Shown one piece after another: positions 54,801 to 60,571 of a stretch of 64,000 bases of DNA (position 1 is the stretch's first letter; each line of letters starts with the position of its first letter). Below the pieces are notes generated by a model that was given only the letters and a program-made list of their open reading frames with translations, was not told the origin of the DNA and did no database searches. Source of the stretch: Streptomyces sp. NBC_00223 (lineage in GTDB: Bacteria > Actinomycetota > Actinomycetes > Streptomycetales > Streptomycetaceae); the NCBI RefSeq assembly GCF_036199905.1, contig NZ_CP108109.1, forward strand, positions 682,001 to 746,000, written 5' to 3'. The translations under genes and the position numbers were made by a program.

Positions 54801-55640
54801 GCCGGTGTCACCCTCCTCGGCAAGGGCGCCAACGACCTCATCAACTCCGAGCGCACCGCGCTCTCCGATTCGTCGGAGGGCAGCAGTGCCTGCAGTTTCA
54901 CTCCGGACACGCGCGTCCTGATGTCCGGTGGGAAGACGAAGCGGATAGAAGACATCAAGAAGGGTGACGATGTCGAGGCCGCGGACCCCGACAACGGAAA
55001 GCACAAAGGCCCGCGCAAAGTCACGGCCACACACGTCAACCATGACTCCGACCTTGCCGATGTCACGATCCGCGACAGCTCCGGCCGCACGAGCACGATC
55101 CGCACCACGTCGCTCCACCGGTTCTGGGACGACACCACCCACACCTGGGTACGGGCCGGCGCCCTGGTCCCCGGTCACTCGCTGATCACGGCGACCGGCC
55201 GGCATGTGTCCGTCGCCGCGACGTACCCCCTCCCTGCGCCGGCCGCCGACATGTACAACCTGACCGTCGACGACCTCCACACGTACTATGTCCTCGCCGG
55301 CACCACGCCGATATTGGTTCACAATACGGGGCAATGCCCGAACGGGGTTGCGGATTCCTGGAACGAGGGCACTTTTGACTCGCCCGAGGACAGTTTCCAA
55401 TACCACTACAACAAGCACGGCGCACCGGCGAACGTCACGCCAGAACAGTACTTGCAGGACTCAAACAATTGGGCACAACGACTGACCAAGCCGGGAGGAA
55501 AGGCCGGCTTGAACGCAAAGAGGATGCCGTTTGACAATGGTCAGTTCGGCGTGAAGTACTCAGATCCCCATGGAGGCGCGGGTGGGATCATCGGTCCGGA
55601 TGGAAAGGTTGTCTCCTTCTGGTACGCCGATGCCTACTAG
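48858..55640 (+). CDS. Secreted RHS/YD-repeat polymorphic toxin with pretoxin HINT domain, RHS-2
   Basis: A 2260-residue protein. A signal segment (VAVSAVVAVAVTLLPAVGVA) lies near the start, a shell domain follows (SNNQPSWIGDGWAYEPGFVE), then YD repeats to about residue 1830, and the core ends HLGAREYDPSTGRFISVDPV and YADPSGL. The 425-residue variable tail has a hydrophobic segment near residue 1960. A HINT domain begins at Cys2012 (ACSFTPDTRVLMSGG) and ends at His2155-Asn2156 (PILVHN), able to self-cleave. The final 104 residues are a toxin-like domain with FQYHYNKHGA and a closing SFWYADAY. The HYxKHG pattern suggests a small nuclease of the BECR type; this is inference. An immunity candidate follows after 13 bp. 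Confidence 0.9.
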   Translation: MANFSALVTARQQLLKSGPHCNDGKGWGVGVGWFGVRSVAVSAVVAVAVTLLPAVGVADAVPGLSLPGVRQPKAVPVKPLAIGGRKRPNAAATHWKAPKVSWPGAGHADISPAGSAVRAGSLPVRVAASGAAPRAGASRPSAVRVTVADHAAAQRAGVDGLLLSVGRTDGVKQPGPVRVQVDYASFRGAYGGDWASRLRLVRLPACALTTPEEAACQVATPVETTNDTTASTLSAQVTAAASGATVLAAESGASGSSGTYTATSLQPSGSWSAGDSTGAFSWSYPMSAPAVPGGLQPSVSLGYNSQGVDGQTSASNNQPSWIGDGWAYEPGFVERRYKSCDDDKTGGTNTTKVGDLCWYNDNATLSLGGKSTELVHDATTGWHPADDSGEKVEKLTGAVNGDNDGEYWKITTTDGTQYYFGLNRLPGWTGSTTPETNSAWTEPVFGNQTGEPCYNSSFAAAWCQQAWRWQLDYVTDVHGNAMAYYWNKETNNYGRDVNATTGASTVTPYTRGGYLDHIDYGLRSNAVYAGKAMGKVLFGTSERCLTGCDTFDTAHAANWPDTPVDQNCKDGATKCADQYSPTFWSRKRLTLVTTQVLTGGAYKNVDSWKLDQGFPPAGDGISTPLWLNSVTRGSVNSAGTFTALLPPVTFSGEQLANRVDKTGDALAPFVRLRMSQITTETGGTIGVYYNDPGCTATSLPTADADNTTTCYPVKWPYEGDTAKLDWFNSYPVKQVVESDNLAATPDKVTSYAYVGGAAWAKSTDEFSKADDRTYSVQRGYGLVQTRTGAGLDPLTLGETRYFRGVDGAAVKDSAGVAVTDREQFAGMVRESATYNGDDAAKLVSATSYTPWRSAATATRTRTGLPDLVAYHTGTSDEQTRTTVTGGTRTTSVHSTFDSYGMVSTSSSTGDTAKSGDESCTTTTYTRNTTSWLLDLVAETRTTDRTCDVTPALPADLNADTRTYYDGATSVTAAPTKGDVTKVEQIKGSGSGYDQVSAVPAGEFDLYGRPLSVADAFGKTTTTVYTPTTGEVPTKAVVTNPLGQTVTTTLDPLRGQPLTVTDANSRVTTTTYDALGRVTQVWTPARAQSAYPTTPSCTFGYTIRNDGPVVVTTKALNYQEVYQPSYAFYDGMLRPYQTQAPSPDGSGRLVTETLYDTRGLAWRTSGTYYADGSPEAVPVTGQELHYPASTDTAYDGAGRVVSVTAKKFGDPAEVTTSTYTGDSVTVVPPPGGTATTTVLDALGRTTELKEYTNAARTSSQSTLSAYDAHGRLAQVTDPTGAKWTYTYDTRGRQITANDPDKGPASVAYDAGDRVTDTTDARGYRLHSDYDALGRPTQLTSTYQGTTTTLSAWTYDTATGGVGQPAKSTQYVDGQPYTSEVTSYSSLYLPAASRVTIPGTVAPAGTYAWTTAYYFTGQVKWTRQPAIGGLPQEDVTPLYTSGSALPVTLAAGSDPVVSNTVYDHYGRDAREEFGAFNQKVYTSYEYDDHTGALTDQITDRDTAPQRIDAAHYTYDQAGNVTSIGDTTGQDAGAVTDTQCFGTDALRRVTQAWTLNGGSHCADGPSAATVGGPDAYWTSYSYDPVGNRTTETQHATTAGPAADTTRTYAAPDTGTHDLPRVTQTGSNPHTDTYTYDADGNTTTRTLGSAPQQSLAWDPQGHLASVTQGTTTLASYTYDTAGNRLTSTDATGTTLYLPGGNELLLKPDGTLTGTRYYDFNGKTVALRSGGKIVYLVSDPHGTATTQIDAATQAVTRRKTTIFGATRGSSTTGWQGTKGFVGGTTNAATGLTHLGAREYDPSTGRFISVDPVLDLTNPQQMNGYTYANANPVTYADPSGLRPLATDSLYDEDAYNKKNNAFWTNTSKGGWTYNQVHSRTDDRDTWVAVVSIPTHGQTSITVAHFRAKPKPPPSITRQTWNFFKSAGKQTLKVFNPASLLSASEMVLGLMATEVGVGGDLLGGTACATGALCLVGAPAVFASSTLAAAGVTLLGKGANDLINSERTALSDSSEGSSACSFTPDTRVLMSGGKTKRIEDIKKGDDVEAADPDNGKHKGPRKVTATHVNHDSDLADVTIRDSSGRTSTIRTTSLHRFWDDTTHTWVRAGALVPGHSLITATGRHVSVAATYPLPAPAADMYNLTVDDLHTYYVLAGTTPILVHNTGQCPNGVADSWNEGTFDSPEDSFQYHYNKHGAPANVTPEQYLQDSNNWAQRLTKPGGKAGLNAKRMPFDNGQFGVKYSDPHGGAGGIIGPDGKVVSFWYADAY

Positions 55641-55653
55641 AAGCAGGGAATAA

Positions 55654-56013
55654 ATGATGCTGAGCTTTATGGACTCCTATACTCTGTGGCGCCACCTGCC
55701 CTTCCCCCCGAGCGGGTCAGGCGAAGACCTGATTCTCACTCACAGTGATCTGGCGGGCGCCGACGAGTACATGACGACGGTCATCCGATATGTGGACCGC
55801 GGGATCTTCAAGCCGGCGCCGGTTGATGTCCTCACCTTGCTTCAAGAGGTCATGCATCGAATTGATCGGATCGGCGATGTCGCGTCGGAGGGCGACCGGG
55901 CGGCAGCTCGTTCACAACACGCATACGCGGCGCTGCTCGGCCTCCTTTATCAGCAGTTCCTTGAGGTGGGACGCCTGCATGAGCAGCGAAGCCACCCCTC
56001 CGGAAATCTCTGA
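55654..56013 (+). CDS. Candidate immunity protein for the RHS-2 toxin
   Basis: A 119-residue, helix-rich, mildly acidic protein without signal or membrane segment. It begins 13 bp after the RHS-2 stop with AGGGA a few bases before ATG 55654 (ATG 55657 is also possible). Its position is that of the cognate immunity gene of a polymorphic toxin. Segments such as VLTLLQEVMHRIDRIG and LLGLLYQQFLEVGRLHEQ point to a helical bundle. I recognise no immunity family. Confidence 0.75.
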   Translation: MMLSFMDSYTLWRHLPFPPSGSGEDLILTHSDLAGADEYMTTVIRYVDRGIFKPAPVDVLTLLQEVMHRIDRIGDVASEGDRAAARSQHAYAALLGLLYQQFLEVGRLHEQRSHPSGNL

Positions 56014-56106
56014 GCGCCTTGGTCGCGGTTTTGCGAACTCCGAGGTCTCGGGTGGCATCCGTCACGTGATGTCGGGGTCGCCGGCCCGGCTCGTCCGCGG
56101 CTGTCG

Positions 56107-56802
56107 TCACAGGCTCAGCAGCAGGTCCCGGACCGCGGCGGGCTGGGACAGGAACGGGTGGTGGCCGGCGTCGAGCTCGACGACGCCGCCGGCCCGGCGG
56201 GCGAACTCCCGCTGGAGCCGCGGCGGGGTGCCCCGGTCCTGAGCGCAGACGAGGTACGTCGAGGGCACCTGCCGCCACGCGGCCGCCCCGACCGGCTGCC
56301 CGGTCACCCGCACGCTCTGCCGGGCGAGACGGTCCGCCGCCTGCGCCTGTACCTCGGGGTCGCAGTCCCGCAGGAATGTGTCCACGAGCAGCTCGGGGCG
56401 GACCCCGAAGGTGCCGGCGTCGGGGTCGACGTCGAGGAAGGGGGCGGGGCCGCCGTCCCCGAAATCCGACAGGCTCTGCCCGACCTCGGGCAGGTAGCTG
56501 GAGACCATCACCAGGTGGCGCACCGACCCGATGCCCGCGGCGGCTTCCGCGGTGACGATGCCGCCGTAGCTGTGGGCGACCACCACGGTCGGCTCGTCGC
56601 TGTCCAGCAGCGCCTGCCGCACCGCCGCGACGTCCTCGGACAGCCCAGGACCGCCGACGCCGCCGGGCGGTCCCGCCTCGCCGCAGCTCGGCAGCGCGGG
56701 GGCCACGCTCAGCACCCCCCGCTCCCGCAGCAGCCCGGCGGTGCGGTGCCACCACCACGACCCGTCCCGTACGCACGCCCCATGGACGAACACGACCCTC
56801 AT
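56107..56802 (-). CDS. Alpha/beta hydrolase
   Basis: A 231-residue alpha/beta hydrolase with the oxyanion segment FVHGACVRDGSWWW near the start, nucleophile serine in VAHSYGGIVTAE, acid in CAQDRGTPP and catalytic histidine in DAGHHPFLSQP. This is the small esterase/haloperoxidase-like type common in actinomycetes. GGAGG precedes ATG 56802 closely. It is divergent from a TetR-type gene with 76 bp between starts, and that regulator is its likely controller. The substrate is unknown. Confidence 0.88.
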   Translation of the reverse strand: MRVVFVHGACVRDGSWWWHRTAGLLRERGVLSVAPALPSCGEAGPPGGVGGPGLSEDVAAVRQALLDSDEPTVVVAHSYGGIVTAEAAAGIGSVRHLVMVSSYLPEVGQSLSDFGDGGPAPFLDVDPDAGTFGVRPELLVDTFLRDCDPEVQAQAADRLARQSVRVTGQPVGAAAWRQVPSTYLVCAQDRGTPPRLQREFARRAGGVVELDAGHHPFLSQPAAVRDLLLSL

Positions 56803-56838
56803 CGCTGCCTCCGCGTCTGCCGTGACTGCCTTTCGACC

Positions 56839-56860
56839 AACGGTAGACGTAGCCGCCGTT
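56839..56860. promoter_or_regulatory. Candidate TetR operator
   Basis: AACGG and CCGTT arms separated by 12 bases sit in the 76-bp divergent interval between the hydrolase and TetR genes. The symmetry is limited to the arms. Confidence 0.35.
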
Positions 56861-56878
56861 ACGGGAAAAAATGCCGGC

Positions 56879-57511
56879 ATGGGCAGACGACCGCAGCCGC
56901 ACATCAAGGACAGGCTGCTCGACGCCTGCACCGACTACGCCCTCGCGCACGGCCTCCCCGACCGGCTCGAACCGCTGGCCACCGCCACCGGCACCTCGGC
57001 CCGCATGCTGATCTATCACTTCGGCACCCGCGACGCCCTGCTGCGGGCCGTCCTCGGGCACGCGCGCCGGCGCCAGCTGGACACATTCGGCGACCTCCTG
57101 CGGGTGCGACCCGACGAGCCCTACACCGCCACCCTGGATCGCGCCTGGACCTCGATCACCGGCTCGGCCGGGCGGCCGTACCTGCGGATGTTCGGTCAGC
57201 TGCGCGAGAGCGCGGAGCAGCGGTTGTGGCCCGACTTCCGGCGCACCGCGACGACCGACTGGCTCGGGCCGCTCGAGGACGGCCTGCGCGGCATCGGCCG
57301 GCCGGAGCTGGCGACGCTCGTCCTCGCCGTCATCCGCGGTCTCCTCATGGACCTCGACGCCACCGCCGACGCGGCCCGCACCGACCGGGCCTTCCGCGAC
57401 TTCCTCGCCGCGATCGAGCACCTGCCCGGCGGCGACCGCACAACCGCCCACCACCTCCGGGAACCCGCCGGCGACAGCGCGACCAGCACCGACACGGCGC
57501 CGGGCACATAG
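56879..57511 (+). CDS. TetR-family regulator
   Basis: A 210-residue regulator. The helix-turn-helix at about residues 10-52 reads RLLDACTDYALAHGLPDRLE, then TATGTSARMLIYHFGTRDAL. The following domain is alpha-helical and ends in a proline/threonine-rich tail. ATG 56879 begins the protein cleanly. It is divergent from the alpha/beta hydrolase gene, its probable target. The inducer is unknown. Confidence 0.86.
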   Translation: MGRRPQPHIKDRLLDACTDYALAHGLPDRLEPLATATGTSARMLIYHFGTRDALLRAVLGHARRRQLDTFGDLLRVRPDEPYTATLDRAWTSITGSAGRPYLRMFGQLRESAEQRLWPDFRRTATTDWLGPLEDGLRGIGRPELATLVLAVIRGLLMDLDATADAARTDRAFRDFLAAIEHLPGGDRTTAHHLREPAGDSATSTDTAPGT

Positions 57512-57559
57512 TGCCGCGACGCCCATCTGTCGCCCGAAGTCACAGACTCCCGCGGGCAG

Positions 57560-57808
57560 TCAGCCGTTGACGTCGTTGTCCGCCAGGAGGTCCCTGATGC
57601 GTACGTCGACCTGCCGGCGGTCATAGCCCCGCCCCACGATCCGGAACAGAGGCGGGTCGACCGGCGCGCCCGCTTCGGACAGGGCTTGGAGACAGCGGTC
57701 GACCTGCCGGCGGTCGTAGCCCCGCCACACCACGTTGAAGCCGCGGAACTCAGGCGGATTCGACACTGCGAGTACCACTCCCACCTGGTAGAAGACGGGT
57801 ACGGCCAC
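57560..57808 (-). CDS. Small protein with duplicated DivIVA-like motif
   Basis: An 82-residue protein with two copies of RGYDRRQVD, each flanked by helix-forming sequence: FNVVWRGYDRRQVDRCLQAL and IVGRGYDRRQVDVRIRDLLA. This motif is the N-terminal hallmark of actinobacterial DivIVA-type domains, which bind curved membrane at cell poles. GTG 57808 is used; a downstream GTG (before SNPPEFRGF) is also possible. The C-terminal coiled coil of true DivIVA is absent. The function is unknown. Confidence 0.68.
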   Translation of the reverse strand: MAVPVFYQVGVVLAVSNPPEFRGFNVVWRGYDRRQVDRCLQALSEAGAPVDPPLFRIVGRGYDRRQVDVRIRDLLADNDVNG

Positions 57809-57998
57809 CGTCGATCCTCGGTGTGCGAAACCCGAAGATCACGCGCGGTGACCGCAGTCCACAGCGTAGACCCTGTCCGCCGGCAGGAGGCGTTCGAGAT
57901 CCTGATGGCCCAGGAGCCGTCCCGGGCCGTACGCGATGCCCTCGGCGAATTCCCCGCCCCGATCGAGGAATCGCGGCCCCAGGTGCCCACCGTCAGCG

Positions 57999-58070
57999 CC
58001 TTGCCCGGACTCACGCCGAATCGACGCCACAGAACTCCGAAACCGTCACGGTCGTCAGGGTGTTCGTCGG
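57999..58070 (-). repeat. 72-bp element, copy B (gene fragment)
   Basis: On the minus strand this segment would read DEHPDDRDGFGVLWRRFGVS, close to DEHPYDRDAFRILWRRFGVS in the gene at 27692-28363, with 63 of 72 bases equal. No start or N-terminal part precedes it: the epimerase stop lies 13 bp upstream. It is a free-standing remnant. The 190 bp beyond it (57809-57998) hold only a short uncertain frame. Confidence 0.82.
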
Positions 58071-58082
58071 CGGGCGAGGGGA

Positions 58083-59015
58083 TCAGGCGGACGGGGACTG
58101 GAAGTAGTGGCCCTTGTCCAGGTCTTCCAGGAGGCCGGGGTGGGTCGGGTGCCAGCCCAGCAGCTCGCGCGTTGCCGCGCTGGACGCCGGGCCGTCGATC
58201 GCCAGGAGGGCGCCCAGCCAGGCGAAGTGCTCGGCCGCGTTCTCCGGGGGGACCGAGACCACGGGGACGCCGAGATGACGGCCGATCACTTCGGCGATGG
58301 AGTGGACCGGCACGCCCTCGTCCTCGATCGCGTGCAGCGTCGAACCCGCCGGGGCCTTCTCCACCGCCAGGCGGAAGAGGTGCGCGGCGTCGATCCGGTG
58401 CACGGCGGGCCAGCGGTTGGCCCCGTCGCCGACGTAGCCGGAGACACCCTTGTCGCGGGCGATGCCGATCAGGATCGCCATGAAGCCGTTGTCCCCCTCG
58501 CCGTGCACCGTCGGGGGCAGTCGCACCACGGACGAGCGCACACCTCGGGAAGCCAGCGCGAGCGTCAACCGCGCGTTGAGCAACCGGGGATTCACCGGAG
58601 CGTCCGACGGCGCGGCCGGGTCCGCTGCCTGCCCGTCCCGTTCGGTCGCGATCCGTCCCGGTGCGAGCCCGAGTGTCCCCGAGGCGATGACGAACGGCTT
58701 GTCGGAGCCCGCGAGCGCCTCGCCGAAGGTCTCGATGGCACGGCGGTCCGCGTCGGCGGCGCCCTTCATGTCCCCCGAGAACGAGAGGTCGTGCTTGAAC
58801 GCGAGGTGGATCACGCCGTCCGACCCGGCGGCCGCGCTCCGCAGGGCGTCGAGGTCGTCCAGGGAGCCGCGCCGCACCTCGACCCCGGCCGCGGCGAGGG
58901 CGGCGGCCGAAGCGTCCGAGCGGGCGAGCCCGACGACCTGATGGCCCGCGCCGAGGAGTTCGGGTACGACGGCGGAACCGATCCAGCCGGACGCACCGGT
59001 CATGAACACACGCAA
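58083..59015 (-). CDS. NAD(P)-dependent epimerase/reductase (extended SDR-like)
   Basis: A 310-residue Rossmann-fold protein. The dinucleotide motif GASGWIG lies near the N-terminus (VFMTGASGWIGSAV), then DALRSAAAGSDGVIHLAF and PPTVHGEGDNGFM. The usual YxxxK catalytic pair of classical epimerases is not evident, placing it with the NAD-binding, dehydrogenase-like subgroup. TTG 59015 is chosen because GGGAGG lies six bases upstream, with MTGASG following within a few residues. It is divergent from a TetR gene across two strong operators. The substrate is unknown. Confidence 0.86.
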   Translation of the reverse strand: MRVFMTGASGWIGSAVVPELLGAGHQVVGLARSDASAAALAAAGVEVRRGSLDDLDALRSAAAGSDGVIHLAFKHDLSFSGDMKGAADADRRAIETFGEALAGSDKPFVIASGTLGLAPGRIATERDGQAADPAAPSDAPVNPRLLNARLTLALASRGVRSSVVRLPPTVHGEGDNGFMAILIGIARDKGVSGYVGDGANRWPAVHRIDAAHLFRLAVEKAPAGSTLHAIEDEGVPVHSIAEVIGRHLGVPVVSVPPENAAEHFAWLGALLAIDGPASSAATRELLGWHPTHPGLLEDLDKGHYFQSPSA

Positions 59016-59075
59016 GGGAAACCTCCCGGATAGGGGCGACCGTCCGCACCACGGCACACACGGCGGCGGGGCGGT

Positions 59076-59096
59076 CGATGTCAGCGACTGTCATCA
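59076..59096. promoter_or_regulatory. TetR operator, site 1
   Basis: A 21-bp dyad of the form GATG, one base, CAG, three bases, CTG, one base, CATC. It matches site 2 (59106-59126), and the centres are 30 bp apart, about three helical turns. It lies between the divergent SDR and TetR genes. Confidence 0.78.
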
Positions 59097-59105
59097 ACCT
59101 ACATC

Positions 59106-59126
59106 TGATGCCAGTCGCTGTCATCA
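59106..59126. promoter_or_regulatory. TetR operator, site 2
   Basis: A near-perfect 21-bp palindrome: TGATG, one base, CAG, three bases, CTG, one base, CATCA. It lies 15 bp before the TetR start, so binding would also shut off the regulator itself. Confidence 0.8.
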
Positions 59127-59141
59127 CATAGGATCGGCGAC

Positions 59142-59708
59142 ATGAGTCGATGGGAGCCGAACGCGCGCGGCCGGCTGGAGCAGGCCGCACTGGAGCTCTA
59201 CAGCGAGCGCGGGTTCGAACAGACCACCGTGACCGAGATCGCCAGGCGGGCGGGGCTCACGGAGCGGACGTTCTTCCGGCACTACGCCGACAAGCGCGAG
59301 GTTCTGTTCGCGGGCGCGGCTTCCCTCCAGGAGCTCTTCGTGAGCACCCTCACCGCCGCGCCGCGGTCCGCGGCGCCGATCGACGCGGTGGCCGCGGCTC
59401 TCCAGGCCGCCGCGGCCGTCTTCGAGGAACGCCGCGAGCACTCCCGGCAGCGGCAGAAGGTCATCAACGCGAACGCGGAGCTGCGGGAACGCGAGCTGAT
59501 CAAGCTCGCGTCACTGTCCGCCGCCCTCGCCGAGGCGCTGCGCGGGCGCGGCGTCGCGGACCCGGGCGCGAGCCTGGCCGCCGAGGCGGGGATAGCCGTC
59601 TTCAAGATCGCGTTCGAACGCTGGATCGGCGGAACGGACGAGCGGGACATGGCGCAGTTCATACGGGAGTCACTGGACGAGCTGAAGGCCGTGACCGCGG
59701 GCATATGA
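59142..59708 (+). CDS. TetR-family regulator of the divergent reductase gene
   Basis: A 188-residue regulator with an N-terminal helix-turn-helix (ALELYSERGFEQTTVTEIAR, then GLTERTFFRHYADKREVLF). The remaining helices form the ligand-binding and dimer domain. It starts at ATG 59142 right after operator site 2. Two operator copies in front of it and a divergent SDR gene make a classical self-regulated pair. The inducer is unknown. Confidence 0.88.
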   Translation: MSRWEPNARGRLEQAALELYSERGFEQTTVTEIARRAGLTERTFFRHYADKREVLFAGAASLQELFVSTLTAAPRSAAPIDAVAAALQAAAAVFEERREHSRQRQKVINANAELRERELIKLASLSAALAEALRGRGVADPGASLAAEAGIAVFKIAFERWIGGTDERDMAQFIRESLDELKAVTAGI

Positions 59709-59896
59709 TCGCCGCCCAGCCCAGGCCAGGCCGGCCCACGCCACGCCGGCCCGCACCCAGCCCCGCCGCCAGGCCGCCCACGCCAGCCCGGCCGTGAGCC
59801 CGGCCGCCATCCCACCCCCCACTCCGTACCGCCCGCGACCCGTCCCTCCCCGAGTCGCGGACCGCTGCGGAGGCCCGGGGCGGTTACGGTGGGCGC

Positions 59897-60400
59897 GTGA
59901 ACGGAGCACGGCGGGCGAAGACCGGGGCACCGGACGCGGAATCCGCGCAAGGGGCGACCGAGGCTCCCCCGGTCCGGCTGCACCCCGCGAAACGGCTGGT
60001 CCTGGGCATCGCGGGCGGCGTGCTCACCCTGATCGGCACGGCGTTGCTGGTCCTGCCGGGGCCCGGACTGCTGCTGGTGCTGGCCGGGCTGATCATGCTC
60101 TCCCGGGCCGTTCCCCCGCTCGCCCGGTTCGTCGCGCCGGTCCGCAACCAGGCGATGGTGGCCGCCGAGGCCAGCGTTACCTCGGCGTGGCGGATCGCCG
60201 GTTCCGTCCTGGCCGGTCTCGCGCTGGTCGCCGCGGGGATCGTGTGGGGTGTACCCCTGGTGTCGCAACTGCCGTTCACCGGCTGGAGCACCGGATCGAG
60301 CCTCATCCTGTCCGGCGTCGTGCTCTTCACGCTGCTCGTCTGGAGCTACCGCCGCGTCCACGGTTCCCGCCGCGTCCACAGCTCCCGCCCACCGAGCTGA
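59897..60400 (+). CDS. PGPGW/TIGR02611-like transmembrane protein
   Basis: A 167-residue membrane protein. The hallmark LVLPGPGLLLVLAGLIMLSR follows a first hydrophobic segment at about residues 35-50. Two more membrane helices follow (WRIAGSVLAGLALVAAGIVW and SLILSGVVLFTLLVWSY). The N-terminus is soluble and polar. GTG 59897 is used. The family is widespread in actinobacteria without known function. The downstream 170 bp hold no gene. Confidence 0.83.
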   Translation: MNGARRAKTGAPDAESAQGATEAPPVRLHPAKRLVLGIAGGVLTLIGTALLVLPGPGLLLVLAGLIMLSRAVPPLARFVAPVRNQAMVAAEASVTSAWRIAGSVLAGLALVAAGIVWGVPLVSQLPFTGWSTGSSLILSGVVLFTLLVWSYRRVHGSRRVHSSRPPS

Positions 60401-60571
60401 CCGGCGCGCCCCTTCCCTGACCGACGCGCACGCCGACCGTACGCCCCCGCGCGGACCCGGCACGTACGCCGACCGCCCACCACGCCGGCCGCGCCCCCAC
60501 CAACGCCCGCGAGGGCCGGCACGAAGCGGATCACCCACCTCGTACCGGCCCCCGCGGCAAACGCCGCTCGC

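Noticed and set aside
50949..55418. Very long open frame antisense to RHS-2
   Set aside because: It mirrors the high-GC coding strand, has arginine/valine/glycine-rich composition and no domain. The sense strand has clear RHS, HINT and toxin features.
57839..58030. Possible 63-residue gene downstream of the epimerase
   Set aside because: It overlaps the 72-bp element in a frame different from the conserved one and shows no motif; it was kept only as part of the remnant.
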